A stretch of DNA of 64,000 nucleotides from Xiphophorus maculatus (Eukaryota > Chordata > Actinopteri > Cyprinodontiformes > Poeciliidae): positions 8,792,501-8,856,500 of the forward strand of contig NC_036447.1 of assembly GCF_002775205.1 (NCBI RefSeq), written 5' to 3'. Numbering within the stretch: the first letter of the stretch is position 1; each line of letters begins with the position of its first letter. Of this stretch, positions 40,201 to 50,200 are shown one piece after another. The position numbers were made by a program, and so were the translations under genes. The notes beneath the pieces were generated by a model that saw nothing but the letters and a program-made list of their open reading frames with translations, did no database searches and was not told where the DNA came from.

Positions 40201-43200
40201 GAAAGACGTCAAGGACATTCAGTTTGTTCAACTACAATTTGACCCCAGCTTTTGGTTTTATACTCCAAAGTAGGTCAAGCTTTTGAACAAGTGATGATGA
40301 CATGAGGGAAATTTATTAAAGTTCCCATTAACGAAGAAGAGTCATTAACTAAGAGTCAGTGATCTGTCAGAATTCGAGAAAGTCAGCAGATAAAGTCAGC
40401 AGGGTTACCAGCATGCATGTTGCAAATGGGAAGTGAAATGGGAACAGATGAGCTGCTTTGGGTTCAGTGTCACTCAGCATAAACTTTACTTAAGATGAAA
40501 GTTAAACGTGCGAACATGGCAGTGGAAATGTCTGAGATGCTGTCAATTATTCTGAGTCACCGTCTATCAGGTGGAACCGCTGTTTGTTTCCTTCAGAGGG
40601 TTTATAAAGCAGCAGAGGTAAAAATAAAAGAAAAAACAGTTTATTATTTTAGGAGAGACATCTCTGAAGTCTGGACTTTTTCTGACAATTAATCGAATCA
40701 AAAAATAATTAATTTAAGTCTATTTTATATACTATATACTGTATATGATATTAGAAATAAATTAAAGATGCAAACAAATACCTAAATTCCTTTTTAAAAT
40801 TAGAAAATATGTATTTTATTGCCTAAAATGCAACAACAAAACGTTCCTTATAGCAAATAATGCATCTGCGGCAAAAAAATAACTTCTAACATCAACATGT
40901 GAAAAGCTCAGCCATTTCTGCTTAACTTCAATAAATTGTAGGGCTAATCTGTTGATTATTGTTGGATTAAACAATAATTGTATTCAACAGGTAGTTAATA
41001 AAAGATTTATTTACAGAACTTGAACCAGGTGAAGCGAAAACTATGCCACTTGAGAAGATTTGGGTAGAACATAGTCAGTTATTCAAAAAAAAGTTTTTTT
41101 TTAATCTGAAATGCAAAATGTATATTCTTTTTGTATAGTTTTTGCTTAATTACTGCTGTGAGTGTATTGTTCTTTTAGTACATAGGATTATTTTGAGTCT
41201 GTATAATCCACTTATGAATTAATTGATTATTAAATTAGTTTATGATTATTTCAATAACTGATTTGTCAGGATTAATCTTCTCAAACCTTGTGTACACACA
41301 GCTATCATTCTGAAATACAACATATGATGCAGGCTGAAGCTAGAGTGTGGTTATTGCAGTAATATAAATAAAAATAATAATAAGAATGCTGTTCTGTGAA
41401 AACATAATAAATATATATATCAAAAACAATTTATTTTTCAAAATATGTCCACTTTGAAAAGCCATTTTAAGTTTTTATGTAAGGAAAAAGACATGTGTGG
41501 TATATATTTACCACACATGTACCACACTTGGATTCCAGCAATATATCAAAACCAAATTTAAAGGGTCACTTCCCGTGTCGACACCTGACAAAATTTAGAC
41601 AGAAGTACAAACTGAAAAACCTGACAAACGAGCATCTGGGCTGGAGTTTATTAATCTGCTTTACGTTCAAAATGAACTCAGATGTAAAGGCAGCAGGTAC
41701 TGCATGCTCACCACGCCAAAAGAATCTAACACGCCTCATATCTGCAATCAGAAGAGTGTGTCAATCGTCACGGCAGATAGCCATCAGTCAAAGAAAAACG
41801 GGGGCAGATTTCTAGACTGAGCCACCAGGTTTGATACGAAAGACGCACAGACATTTGAACCAAGCGAATCTCTGACAGTATCCGGTTCTTCTGGTTCACT
41901 ATCTGCTTTACAGATAAAATGATGGAGCTGTCAGTCAATCAGGCATGACTGGAAATGATAGCTCAGTGCTCGCATCTAATCTGCTCATCCAAAAGCAAAA
42001 GGCACCCCACAGGTTGGCAGCTCAAAACTTCTGCATATACCAAAGCTAGAGAACTTAAAACACAAAAATCTGATCTGTAGATTTAGAGATATACATTCCC
42101 AAACATTGAAAGACATTCTTTACTTTTCAGCAACATGTAGCTGCTGGAAAGTGAAAGCTGTAACCCAAGAGAAACATTAAGGTTTTAGCAGAGCCCAGAT
42201 GTACTAAAATATGTTTTTATATAGGGATTGTTACTGAGAGAAGATTAAAATGTATATATTTTCTTTATTATCTTGTTGACGCAGACAGGATTTGGTGTGT
42301 TTTTCTTTCTTTTTGCATTTCCTTTCCTGCATTTTTTTCCACAAAAGATTAAATGTTTTTTAAAACATTGGAGGAAGGGCATTTTTTGACAATTGTACAA
42401 CCATAAAAAGTAAAACTATTTCTGCTGGTATTTGTAAATCTCAGGTTTTATGTCATACATTACATATATACTGCTCAAAAAAAAATAAAGGGAACACTTT
42501 AAGTGTTAAACACCTGTTTAAGTGTTCCCTTTATTTTTTTGAGCAGTGTATTATCATGTACTGGTGACTCTAATGCAAAAGTACATATTTTGCACATTTG
42601 TGAAAAAAAAAAATCTTATTTTGTTGCTCATTCCTTGAATCTAAGGATTCCTTTTTTGATAACTGTACAGTATTTAATATCACAATCTGAGCCTTGCTGG
42701 ACAATATATCATTCTTAATGTTTTTATATATTTGAATACTTTTATATTTGTGTGAATCCACATGAGTCAATGCACTGTGTCTTTTCTGCTGTTAACACCT
42801 GGATTTTTCCACTGTGGGACAACAAAGGATACATCTTCTTCTTTTTATTTAAAATAATATTAAAACCCTGATTTAAAGCAACTGCTCTCTCTCACATGGT
42901 GTATTGAGCTGCTCCTAGTTATGGCAGCTCATGGCAGGAAAGCCAAAAAAATAATTGAAAAGTTACTAACTGTTCTTTTTAGAGAATAATTGAATCAGCT
43001 AAAATCGGCAGCAGGAGGCCAAAGCCTCACAAACAGCAGAGATCAGGAAAGATCTGATAAGTGCCTCTCTAGGTGTGCTTATGGTTTTCAACCACACCTC
43101 ACAGTCTGAAATAAATGTTATGTACAATTCAACAGCGTCTAAAGGAGAAGGAGAAGGAAGCTGCAGCTGGAAAACCCAACTCCAGCCACCATCAAGACTC

Positions 43201-43856
43201 TTTAACAGAACTGCACAGTCAACCATGCATGTAAGAAGCTTATGACCTGGAAAGTGATTATTCTGCATGAAAACATTCACATGTTGGGATATGGATGATC
43301 CAACAGCCTGACCTAACAAAAAGAAAAGACCACAGAAACATTCTGCAACCTCAGACATTACACACAGGAGTGGTTGTTATTACATCAGGTGATCCAATAA
43401 TTACACTGTGCTTTAAATCTGCCACTAATAGTTAGATATAAAGCAGTATGACCTAACTTTGTGCTAACTATTTTATGTAACATTCCTTTTATCTGGCTCT
43501 CTTATTATCTCTGACTGGGAAATTTACTGCAGTGTTTTCAGCTATGATGACCTCATGATAACTGTTTTCCAGCTAAACACGCAGTCAACAAAACCAAAAC
43601 ACACAAACGCTCCTGTCTGCAGCTGCCTGTTAGCAGAAAAACTGACATAACTAATATTTTTTTAACCTACTTGTTCCATTTCAGATGCCAAAACTAGCTA
43701 AAACTGCCCTACCTTATCTAAATATAAAACCAAACAGCGTAAAAACACACATGGGTTTCTGTACAGATAAGGGAAACATTGCAGAGTAACGGAAAAACAC
43801 ATTAAAAAAAACATTAACACTTTACCATAGGAGTCCTGCCGACTTGTCGCTGCCAT
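25255..43856 (-). CDS. mcoln1: Mucolipin-1 (TRPML1), lysosomal cation channel, complete, 14 exons
   Basis: TRPML1 releases Ca2+, Fe2+ and other cations from late endosomes and lysosomes. Coding exons: 43856-43826, 35258-34984, 34208-34041, 33802-33646, 32133-32052, 31791-31695, 30479-30380, 28810-28704, 28526-28377, 27724-27623, 27538-27416, 27195-26989, 26108-25978, 25291-25255. All phases join, giving 1767 nt and 588 aa (human 580). Seen in the translation: a basic PI(3,5)P2-type N-terminus ([14 protein letters not shown]), TM1 across exons 2/3, a large lumenal loop with NDTF, NFT and NVT glycosylation sites, TM2-TM6, pore helix and filter [12 protein letters not shown] (Asp near 482-483), the palmitoylation-type FFCCC, and a C-terminal EDVLLVN dileucine signal. 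The start [10 protein letters not shown] lies 8.6 kb upstream. A frame starting at 35232 begins with GTG and is not the start. The exon 9 donor (AAAG/gtcctt) is weak. Confidence 0.95.
29245..29572 (-). mobile_element. tRNA-derived SINE, copy 2 (in mcoln1 intron 7)
   Basis: It has the same architecture as the copy at 9048-9410. On the minus strand it shows a tRNA-like head GGCTGCACGGTGGAGCAGTT, the B-box-like GGTTCGATTCC, then the same body ending at the 'ccatccattttctgttcacc' end. It lacks about 40 bp of the middle present in copy 1 (the 'tttttgggctgtgactg' part). ORFs across it are not genes. Confidence 0.85.
32680..32825. repeat. AT-rich palindromic repeat built on 'taatactttacatgtaaagt'
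   Basis: The unit ttaatactttaca and its inverse tgtaaagtatta alternate several times within about 130 bp, so the stretch can fold into hairpins. It lies directly before the Helitron-like end at 32835-32978 in mcoln1 intron 4 and may belong to the same insertion. Confidence 0.7.
32835..32978 (+). mobile_element. Helitron-like 3' end fragment
   Basis: This stretch aligns with 37427-37572 (the right end of the large element in mcoln1 intron 1). Shared pieces include tagc..caatgatgctaattt, TTTGGCAGGTCCC versus CTTGGCAGGCCCC, and the final hairpin AAATTTC-loop-GAAATTT followed by tCTAG. The loop differs (TTCT here, TTCC there), but the stem is the same. The left part of the element is missing. 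Confidence 0.7.
35517..37572 (+). mobile_element. Helitron-like (Helentron/HINE-type?) element carrying an internal satellite
   Basis: The element spans about 2.05 kb in mcoln1 intron 1. Near its left end is GGGGCCTGCCA (35530-35540), and near its right end the exact inverse TGGCAGGCCCC (37535-37545). It ends with a 7-bp stem hairpin (AAATTTC/GAAATTT), one T and CTAG (37569-37572), next to TT. Its left 850 bp are unique-looking, and the middle is a tandem array (36400-37400). Subterminal inverted repeats, a 3' hairpin with CTAG and central tandem repeats are known traits of Helentron-associated elements. No Rep/helicase is coded. The left boundary is approximate. Confidence 0.6.
36400..37400 (+). 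repeat. Tandem array, eight units of about 128-129 bp
   Basis: The anchor 'catggg/tattagtttgg' recurs at 36425, 36554, 36682, 36811, 36940, 37069, 37199 and 37326, a spacing of 127-130. Each unit holds aaataaaagcctt.aatattttta. Two unit types are visible. Type A has 'gcattatataactgatttta' and the outer units are of this type. Type B has 'ggctttatttgactttttca' and fills the middle. This suggests separate rounds of expansion. Open frames inside follow the period and are not genes. Confidence 0.95.
37573..42466 (-). other. Right half of mcoln1 intron 1: repeats, no exon
   Basis: No splice-supported coding exon is seen. Possible LINE-type tails are present at 37785-37855 (tttaaagtgctttataaata) and 38330-38480. 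A short GTTGCTAGGTAACC-containing fragment lies near 39480-39530, and hAT-MITE-like ends lie near 40680-41280. The remainder is AT-rich intron. Confidence 0.5.
38330..38480 (+). mobile_element. LINE ORF2 3' end fragment (L2/CR1-like), tentative
   Basis: The sequence atgctcctccaatctggaac / aaacttccagaaaactgtaa matches in style the conserved 'APPxWNxLPEN' C-terminal stretch of teleost L2/CR1-type LINEs. It is followed by a short A/T-rich tail (gcgctatacaaataaacttg). It is frame-broken and short. Identification is from memory of the pattern only. Confidence 0.4.
42467..42550. mobile_element. Palindromic TA-flanked MITE, about 80 bp
   Basis: The left arm (ctgctcaaaaaaaaataaag then ggaacacttt) is followed by a short spacer and the near-perfect inverse (aagtgttccc, ttta, tttttttgagcag). 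TA dinucleotides flank it on both sides, as for Tc1/mariner-type MITEs. It would fold into one long hairpin. No coding capacity. Confidence 0.85.
42551..43825 (-). other. 5' end of mcoln1 intron 1, no further exon
   Basis: A minus-strand open frame of 119 codons (42999-43358) lies here. It has no domain I recognise and is probably chance or an old repeat. A common teleost 3'-tail motif, 'cactgtgggacaacaaagga', is at about 42812-42835. Nothing else is supported. Confidence 0.4.
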
Positions 43857-44062
43857 TAGGGTTAAAATAAAGCCAAAAATATAAAAAACACAATATAAAC
43901 ACTAAAACGAAAGCTGCTGTGATAGAAATTCCCCTTTAACGCCGAACTGCCGAGCGACTCCAGCAGCTCTACCTCGACGTTTGCTCAATAGCACTTCCGG
44001 TCGGCCAGGTCACGTGACTGACAAAACGTGATCAGCTGACTCAGAGGAGGCTGGACCAGCGC
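43857..44062 (-). promoter_or_regulatory. mcoln1: mcoln1 promoter with a perfect CLEAR box
   Basis: Upstream of the mcoln1 ATG (43856) lies GTCACGTGAC at 44009-44018, the full palindromic CLEAR consensus bound by TFEB/TFE3/MITF. In mammals TFEB directly controls MCOLN1. Next to it are an ETS-type CCGGAAGTG (minus strand, about 43992-44000) and TGAGTCAGCTGATCACG (minus, about 44027-44043), which joins an AP-1/MARE-like core to a second E-box. The transcription start was not located. No TATA box is evident. Confidence 0.75.
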
Positions 44063-44067
44063 GAATG

Positions 44068-44070
44068 TTT

Positions 44071-44149
<79 letters not shown>
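44068..44149 (+). repeat. (TTTC)n microsatellite, about 20 units
   Basis: The TTTC run is uninterrupted and lies about 50 bp beyond the CLEAR box of mcoln1, so length variation would sit very close to the promoter. Confidence 0.97.
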
Positions 44150-44632
44150 GTCCGTAAATGGAGCAGTATTATGTATTTTTATGTAGTAACGTTTCATAGC
44201 ACAATCAAGTAATTTTGTTACCCCCAGCTATACAACAGCTATATTTATCAAACATAACATAAGATAAATTTGACTTAGCAATTTAATGCCTTTAAATTGG
44301 GTCTCTGTCTCTTTAAGAAGCTCCTGGTCTTTCCGACACAGCATGTCATCACAACAAGGGTTCTCCATTAAGCCTTCAACAACATTGTTAGGGGTGTTGG
44401 TGTTTGTATGATAATACATAGTTCCACCAGGTGTTTGCTAATTGCTGCTGCAACTAGCTTGAAGAAGCAGATTTTTAAAAAATATATTTTTATTTTTACA
44501 ATGGGAGTTTCTGAAAAATATTTGAGAATTTTGCACACAAATGTTTACTCTAATTTAAATTAGAAGTCAATGTATTACTGACATATTATTTTGTAATAAA
44601 ATAAGCGATTTACTTTTCTTAGTAACATTTTA

Positions 44633-44885
44633 ACATATCATTGAATTCCTGATTACGGTCTCATCAAACTTCATGTGACAGTGAACTTTGACTTTGGTGA
44701 GGAAACTGCTGAGGATGAGGACGGTCTCCATGATGCCACCTGTGAAGACTGCACAGTTGAAGCCACTGTTTTCCTTGAGGACTGAGATGAAGGTGTTGAT
44801 AAAGGGTTCACTCTCAATGATATAGGAGGTCCTGTCATCGTGGTTAGTCTGGTCAAGCTTAACTCTCTCCACACAGCCACCTTGG
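44633..44885 (-). pseudogene. trappc5: trappc5 fragment, truncated and frameshifted
   Basis: TRAPPC5 (Trs31, Bet3 family) is a core subunit of the TRAPP vesicle-tethering complex. The minus-strand frame reads RTSYIIESEPFINTF, ISVLKENSGFNCAVFTGGI and VKVHCHMKFDETVI, clearly the C-terminal half of TRAPPC5. The start of the match is in another frame (VAVWRE, 44880-44863), so a deletion of some residues shifted the frame there. A further in-frame loss removes the loop after VKVHCH, and the tail ends early at 44633. The N-terminal half of the roughly 190-residue protein was not found to the right. This looks like a dead copy. The functional gene should be elsewhere. In humans TRAPPC5 and MCOLN1 lie in the same region of 19p13. 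Confidence 0.8.
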
Positions 44886-47287
44886 AGATACAGAATCATA
44901 GTGGAAGATAGGAAATAAATATTTATTTCTGTTTAATTTCTCATAGTTTGATGTCCAAAAAAGAGACCCTGAAAACTAAAGCATCTGCCCAGTGCCATAT
45001 GATGCCTGATTGAATACGCAGGAAATCTGGAACTAAAAAAAAAAAGATATAGTTCCCCAATCCCTGTATTTCTCATATTTGCATCAGTCACAGAGATAAG
45101 CTAACATATGTTCTCAGACAAAGATAAAAATGAAAATAGTTAATCTAAAACTAAGTAAAAATTGAAATTTGAAAGCACAAAGAGATGACCAATGTTATCC
45201 TAGATATAAAAAAAGAAACAATCAGTTTTGTGGTGGTCCCATTCTGAGTGTCGGTGAGCTGACCCAGTTCTGACAGCAGGTGGCGATACGAGCCACACAC
45301 ACAGCGGTTTGTATTAGGACTTTGTATGGATTTACATTCATTTTAGTAGCTACATTTATGCCTCACAGAAACACTTTACTAGTCTATTCCTAACCCCAAC
45401 CCTTAACCAAAACGTACACAATACCTCTAAATCAGTGGAACTGCAAAAAACATTCTCACCTTAATTGACCTTCCCTTTAAGGTCATTTAAGGTGACCTTA
45501 AAATGTGAAAAGTGGTCATTTATATGTACGATATGCAAGTACATTTTGAGTGTTGTGCAGAAATAGATGGTTAGCAACTAATTTATGAGGTTTTTCTTAT
45601 TACAACGACGTTTTCCTTCTTTCCAACAAAGTAAAACTATTGTGCATCCGTTTTTATTTAAATTTGACTCAAATCACAGTTTCTGCATAGGATTTATTTA
45701 ATATTAACAGCCAAAACACACAAATCATTTTAAAATTTATATTAAAAAAGCTTCTTTAGAAATAGCTTTAAGTTTATTTCAAAATTCAGTGGACATGGAA
45801 ATGAAAAGGGAAATGAAAAATCAAAAATGGATGATAGGATGAAGGAAGAGGAGAATAAAAGAAAATATTCTAGAAGTCTGCACCTGCAGAAAGAGAAGTG
45901 AGAAACCACAGAGATTTTCACAGAGGGAAATGGGCCCCAGAACTCTGAGTTTGTATCTATATCTAACTTAACTATATTAGCAACAGCACAAAAACTAAGG
46001 TAAAACTTTAAAGATATACCCTTTTAAAAAAGTGCATTACAAGTGTAGTCTCAACTCTTACAGCATTTTATTTTCTATTATTTTATTTTTACCCAGATTA
46101 TTTTGAAGATTGAATCCTAAAACATTATATAAACAGATTTAAACATGACAAAAAAAATATATTTTTTTGGTTTCACATTTTCATGTTGGGTGTACAGAAC
46201 TTGGCAAATAATGTCATAAAATTAATTGAACACTAATGATACCAATGTTTGTTTCTAATTCCAGATTTCCAGTAGATTAAAGGCCTACTTCGCCTTTCCA
46301 GGAACTCTGGATTATATTTGATCTGGTTTAAAGTGTAAAATAAATAGCTGGGTGGAGTTCAGATTGGATCCTTAACCCATTCTTCCTCAAACCTGATTTG
46401 ATTTAATAAAACAGGGTTTGGTTACAGATTAGAGAGGTCACTTTACCTGATATGCATGTTTCTGAACTGTGGGATTAAGTGAGAATAAACCCACAAAATC
46501 ACAGAGAGAACGGACAAACTCCACACAGAAAGGCAAAATCTAGGTTTTGACCACATGATTAGAATATTATTAAAAAGTCCACTTATTTCAGGCTCTTTAT
46601 CACTAATAATTACACATAGATGGATATTTAAAAGCCTTTAAACATGAAAAAGAACGAGCTGCTTGGCAGGATTTCAAAAAAAAAAAAAAAAAAATCCTCC
46701 TGCAAGCAAGGTTTTCTAAACTTGTTTTTTCCCCACAAATCTACGTTCAGTTAACTGGTCATGATGAACAGTGACTAAGATGTTTCCTCACTCTGGTTGC
46801 AGTCAGCAGTTAGATGGTAAATAGTAACTCTACATGTGCTTTATTTTTCACATCGGTTGCATTCAAGCAAGAAGAACACAGAAGAAGCCATGAATGGATC
46901 TGCTTGTAATGACAACAGTGACATGACGGGAAAGTCGGATCTTATTTTTAAAAAAAGAAAAACAAACCTTCATCATAGCTGTTTTTATTAACCAGTAGAA
47001 GCAGACTTTGCTGCTTGACTGTAGGCTAAATCAATATTTGTACCATTGAGTGCGCAAATAGTACTATTGGGACAGGACATTGCAGTCAAGCATGTACACC
47101 CACACACAAAAAGAAACGTACACAAAACCCTCAGAAGCCCCTCCAGACTCTTACTGTGGAGGAGATTTTTTTTTTATGGCAACTGATAGAGTGCAAAACA
47201 AGAGATTCCTCAAATCTTAGATGTATCCTGTTATCTTATTTAATCAAAAAAACTGGACATTAAAAGCTAACAACCAGGAAATGCAAC
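44886..47287. other. Intergenic between the trappc5 relic and pglyrp2
   Basis: No gene is seen. A decayed piece of the SINE family seen at 9048 and 29245 lies at about 46430-46560 ('acctgatatgcatgtttctg' ... 'acaaactccacacagaaagg'). The last few hundred bases should hold the pglyrp2 promoter, but I see no clear TATA box or immune motif there. Confidence 0.5.
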
Positions 47288-50200
47288 ATGATTTTTTTTC
47301 GATTTACATTTTTGGTTCTTGCTTTAAACTTTTTAACAGTCTACAACAGGCCAGCAGGTAAGCTCATTAAGTTCAAAGACAATTAACCTTTATAACTGAA
47401 TACTGTATTTCTAGAACATTTATCCACAGATAATTTTGACAGAGCTAAGTGTGTTAATATCATCCTAGAAGAAAAAGGCACCTAATCTGAAGAGGTTAAT
47501 ATGGAAGAAGATACTTTACACAGAAATGTGACAATATTCATTTACTTAACACTTTAAACACAGACATGAGAAACGTTTGTAAGAAAATTCACATTTTAAA
47601 ACTTTGCTGGGATAAAAAAAAAAGTATTGTAGTTGATGCATATTTGTAATTGTAAGCATAAATGTTTGTTTTGGATGCATTATTAAAAACACACGACAGG
47701 CGTACTGTGGTGGTGTAGGGGATAGCGTGACGCACATTTGGAGGCCTAGACGCGGACGTCGTGGGTTCGATTCCTGGACCCGGCGATATTTGCCACATGT
47801 CTTCTCCCCTTTCCTGTCAGTCTGCTTTCATATAAGGGACACTAGAGCCCACACAAGACCTGCTGGAGGGGAGAGAAAAAAACACATAACAAAATTAAAC
47901 ATTGTTAGGATCACATTCATTTTTGCCCTGTTTGTTGAAACTCCAAAGCCTTACAAGATCTGCATGGTTGGGCTGAAATCAGTTTCTCCAGCATCTCCTC
48001 TGGAATGTCATTAAAAGAATCCATGTCTTCACAGAAAAAATATTTGCTTTCTCTTTAAATGGGACCTATTGTTCAAAATGTACATGTTGCACATTTTTAT
48101 ATTTCCATTTGGGTCTCAAGTGCTTCTAAAAACAGCCGTTGCTCTTAAAAAAAACACCCAGGTATTTTTTGGGAAGTTTTTGGTTCTTGCTTTAAACTAA
48201 AGCAGGAACTTATTTTTTGGCAATAAGTTCCTGTTTTTTGGTGTTTCAGTTTCAGAAACCTTCTGGTTGTTGAGTCACATTGACGGGCATTACACCGTTA
48301 CCTAGGAAACCCAGCCCATCACCTTAGCAACCCAAGCGGAGCTCCAGCACATTTAGTCAGCTGGTTTTACCGCTTGCATATGCTGTACAATGGCTGCTGA
48401 CAAAACACTTGCAGGAGGCTCCACTTCTGCTTTTCAAAGATGTGTGGTTGTATAATTGCGCATCTGTTGACTGTTGACCATTTTCAGATGCAAGTGTAAA
48501 CGTTGAGTTGGGGGGCGTGGCCAGAAGCAGATTAATTGGATTTAAAGTGACAAGATGTCCTAAAACAGCTCAAAATAGGCAGAACTGACCAGACTGAAAT
48601 CTTATTGTCTAAGAATGATTTTGTGCAAAAAGATTTGATGAACATTTTTTGTATTGTCTGTAGACCTATTCTAACCTGTTCAAGGAAGCATAATAGGTCA
48701 TCTTTAAAGCAGTTTTTTATTGAGTCCAACATTCATTTTAGTTTAAGGCTTGTAATTTAGACTCAATCTCAAATGCCACAAGTGAACGTCCATAAAGTGA
48801 GTGCCTTTCTGGGTCAATGACTTTACTGATCTATAATAAACATCCATCATATTTCTTTCAGGCGTCAACTTGCGTAACATGGAGAGCTTCATCCAAGCTG
48901 TGCAGCAGGTTGAAGACTCCAACCCTGGTCTGTCGCCCTTGGCTCTGGTTAGAGCTTTGCGGAGGACGGCTGGCCATGATGATCTGATGACTATCCATTT
49001 CTTAGGCGCGTCGCACAATCTTAGTGACACAGAGGGTTTGGAGGGATCAATCCTAAATGCAACATCCTTCAGCTTTTTTGATAAGGCTATCCACCACATT
49101 GTGACTGACAACGGTGAGGAGCGCGGGGTGGTCCTCGCTCCGGACGGGACCACGGTTGCTCTTGCACCCCTACTGTTAGGGATTGAATCAGGACTGAAAG
49201 CCAAGATGGAAGGAACAGAAGCTCTTGGGATCTTTCCTCTGTCCCTCGGCAGGACGTTAGGCCTGTCATTTCTAAGCCTTCAGGACATCCCACCATCCAT
49301 GCGTCTGGGTCCCAACGGGTGCTGGGACAATGTGGAGCAGCCAAAGGTGTTTAAGTTATCTCGGCCTGCCACTCTGGCCACAGATGCTGTTATACATGGT
49401 GGCATGGATGGACTTCTACTGGGCATGCATCTGAGCAAGTTGCCAGCATCTGAGCAGCCTCTGGCCCTCAGTGAGATCTTAAGGGGATACTATAATTTCA
49501 CTCTGACTGAGAAACAAGGCATCGATGCTGTGACAAGCTACATTAGCCCAAAGAGAAGGCAACTTTCAAGGCAACTTCTGGAGCCACTTGATCTTCACAC
49601 TGAAGTGATGACGACACTAACATTGGTCTGGAAGCTGGAGAAGACAGAATGGATTGCTCAGGACTCTGGTTTGGGAAAGGCGGTGCAGGAAGGATTAAAT
49701 ACATTTATGCACAGATACCTGGGTGAGTAATGTTATTATGTCGGAGGTATTTAAGCATAAAATAAGGCTGCAGGTAAAACCTGATCTTAAAAGATAAACT
49801 TTCAAAATCAGTCTTTACTTGCTCTTGCTAAACAAACTGTACTTTTGTTTATTTTAGATTTTGATGTCATCTGGTGACATTATGATATATTTTGTAAAGA
49901 GGTGAAAGAGCAACTTACAAAAATGTTCACATTCCTTGAACTTTTTTAAACATTTGTACCAAGTTTCTCATGCTACAAACAACCTTCAATGTATTTTATT
50001 GGGATTTTATGTGATAAATCAACACAACAAAGTGCATGGATTTCTATTCAGTCTGTACACACTACAGAGAACTGTGGTAGTGGCAGCATCATGCTGTGTA
50101 GGGATGCTTGTCTTTTGCAGAGGCAAAGAAGTGGGTCAGATTATGAAGAAATGATGAATTAGCTAAATACTGAACCATACCACCTAGCATAGCATAGAAT

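Noticed and set aside
42999-43358. 119-codon minus-strand open frame near the mcoln1 promoter
   Set aside because: No recognisable domain and no splice signals. It lies inside mcoln1 intron 1.
47703-47780. tRNA gene suggested by B-box GGTTCGATTCC
   Set aside because: The tRNA-like head is followed by a SINE body, and no full cloverleaf with matching acceptor stem is visible. The same holds for the heads of the copies at 9048-9410 and 29245-29572.
48743-49204. 153-codon minus-strand frame opposite pglyrp2 exon 2
   Set aside because: Antisense shadow of the pglyrp2 coding exon.
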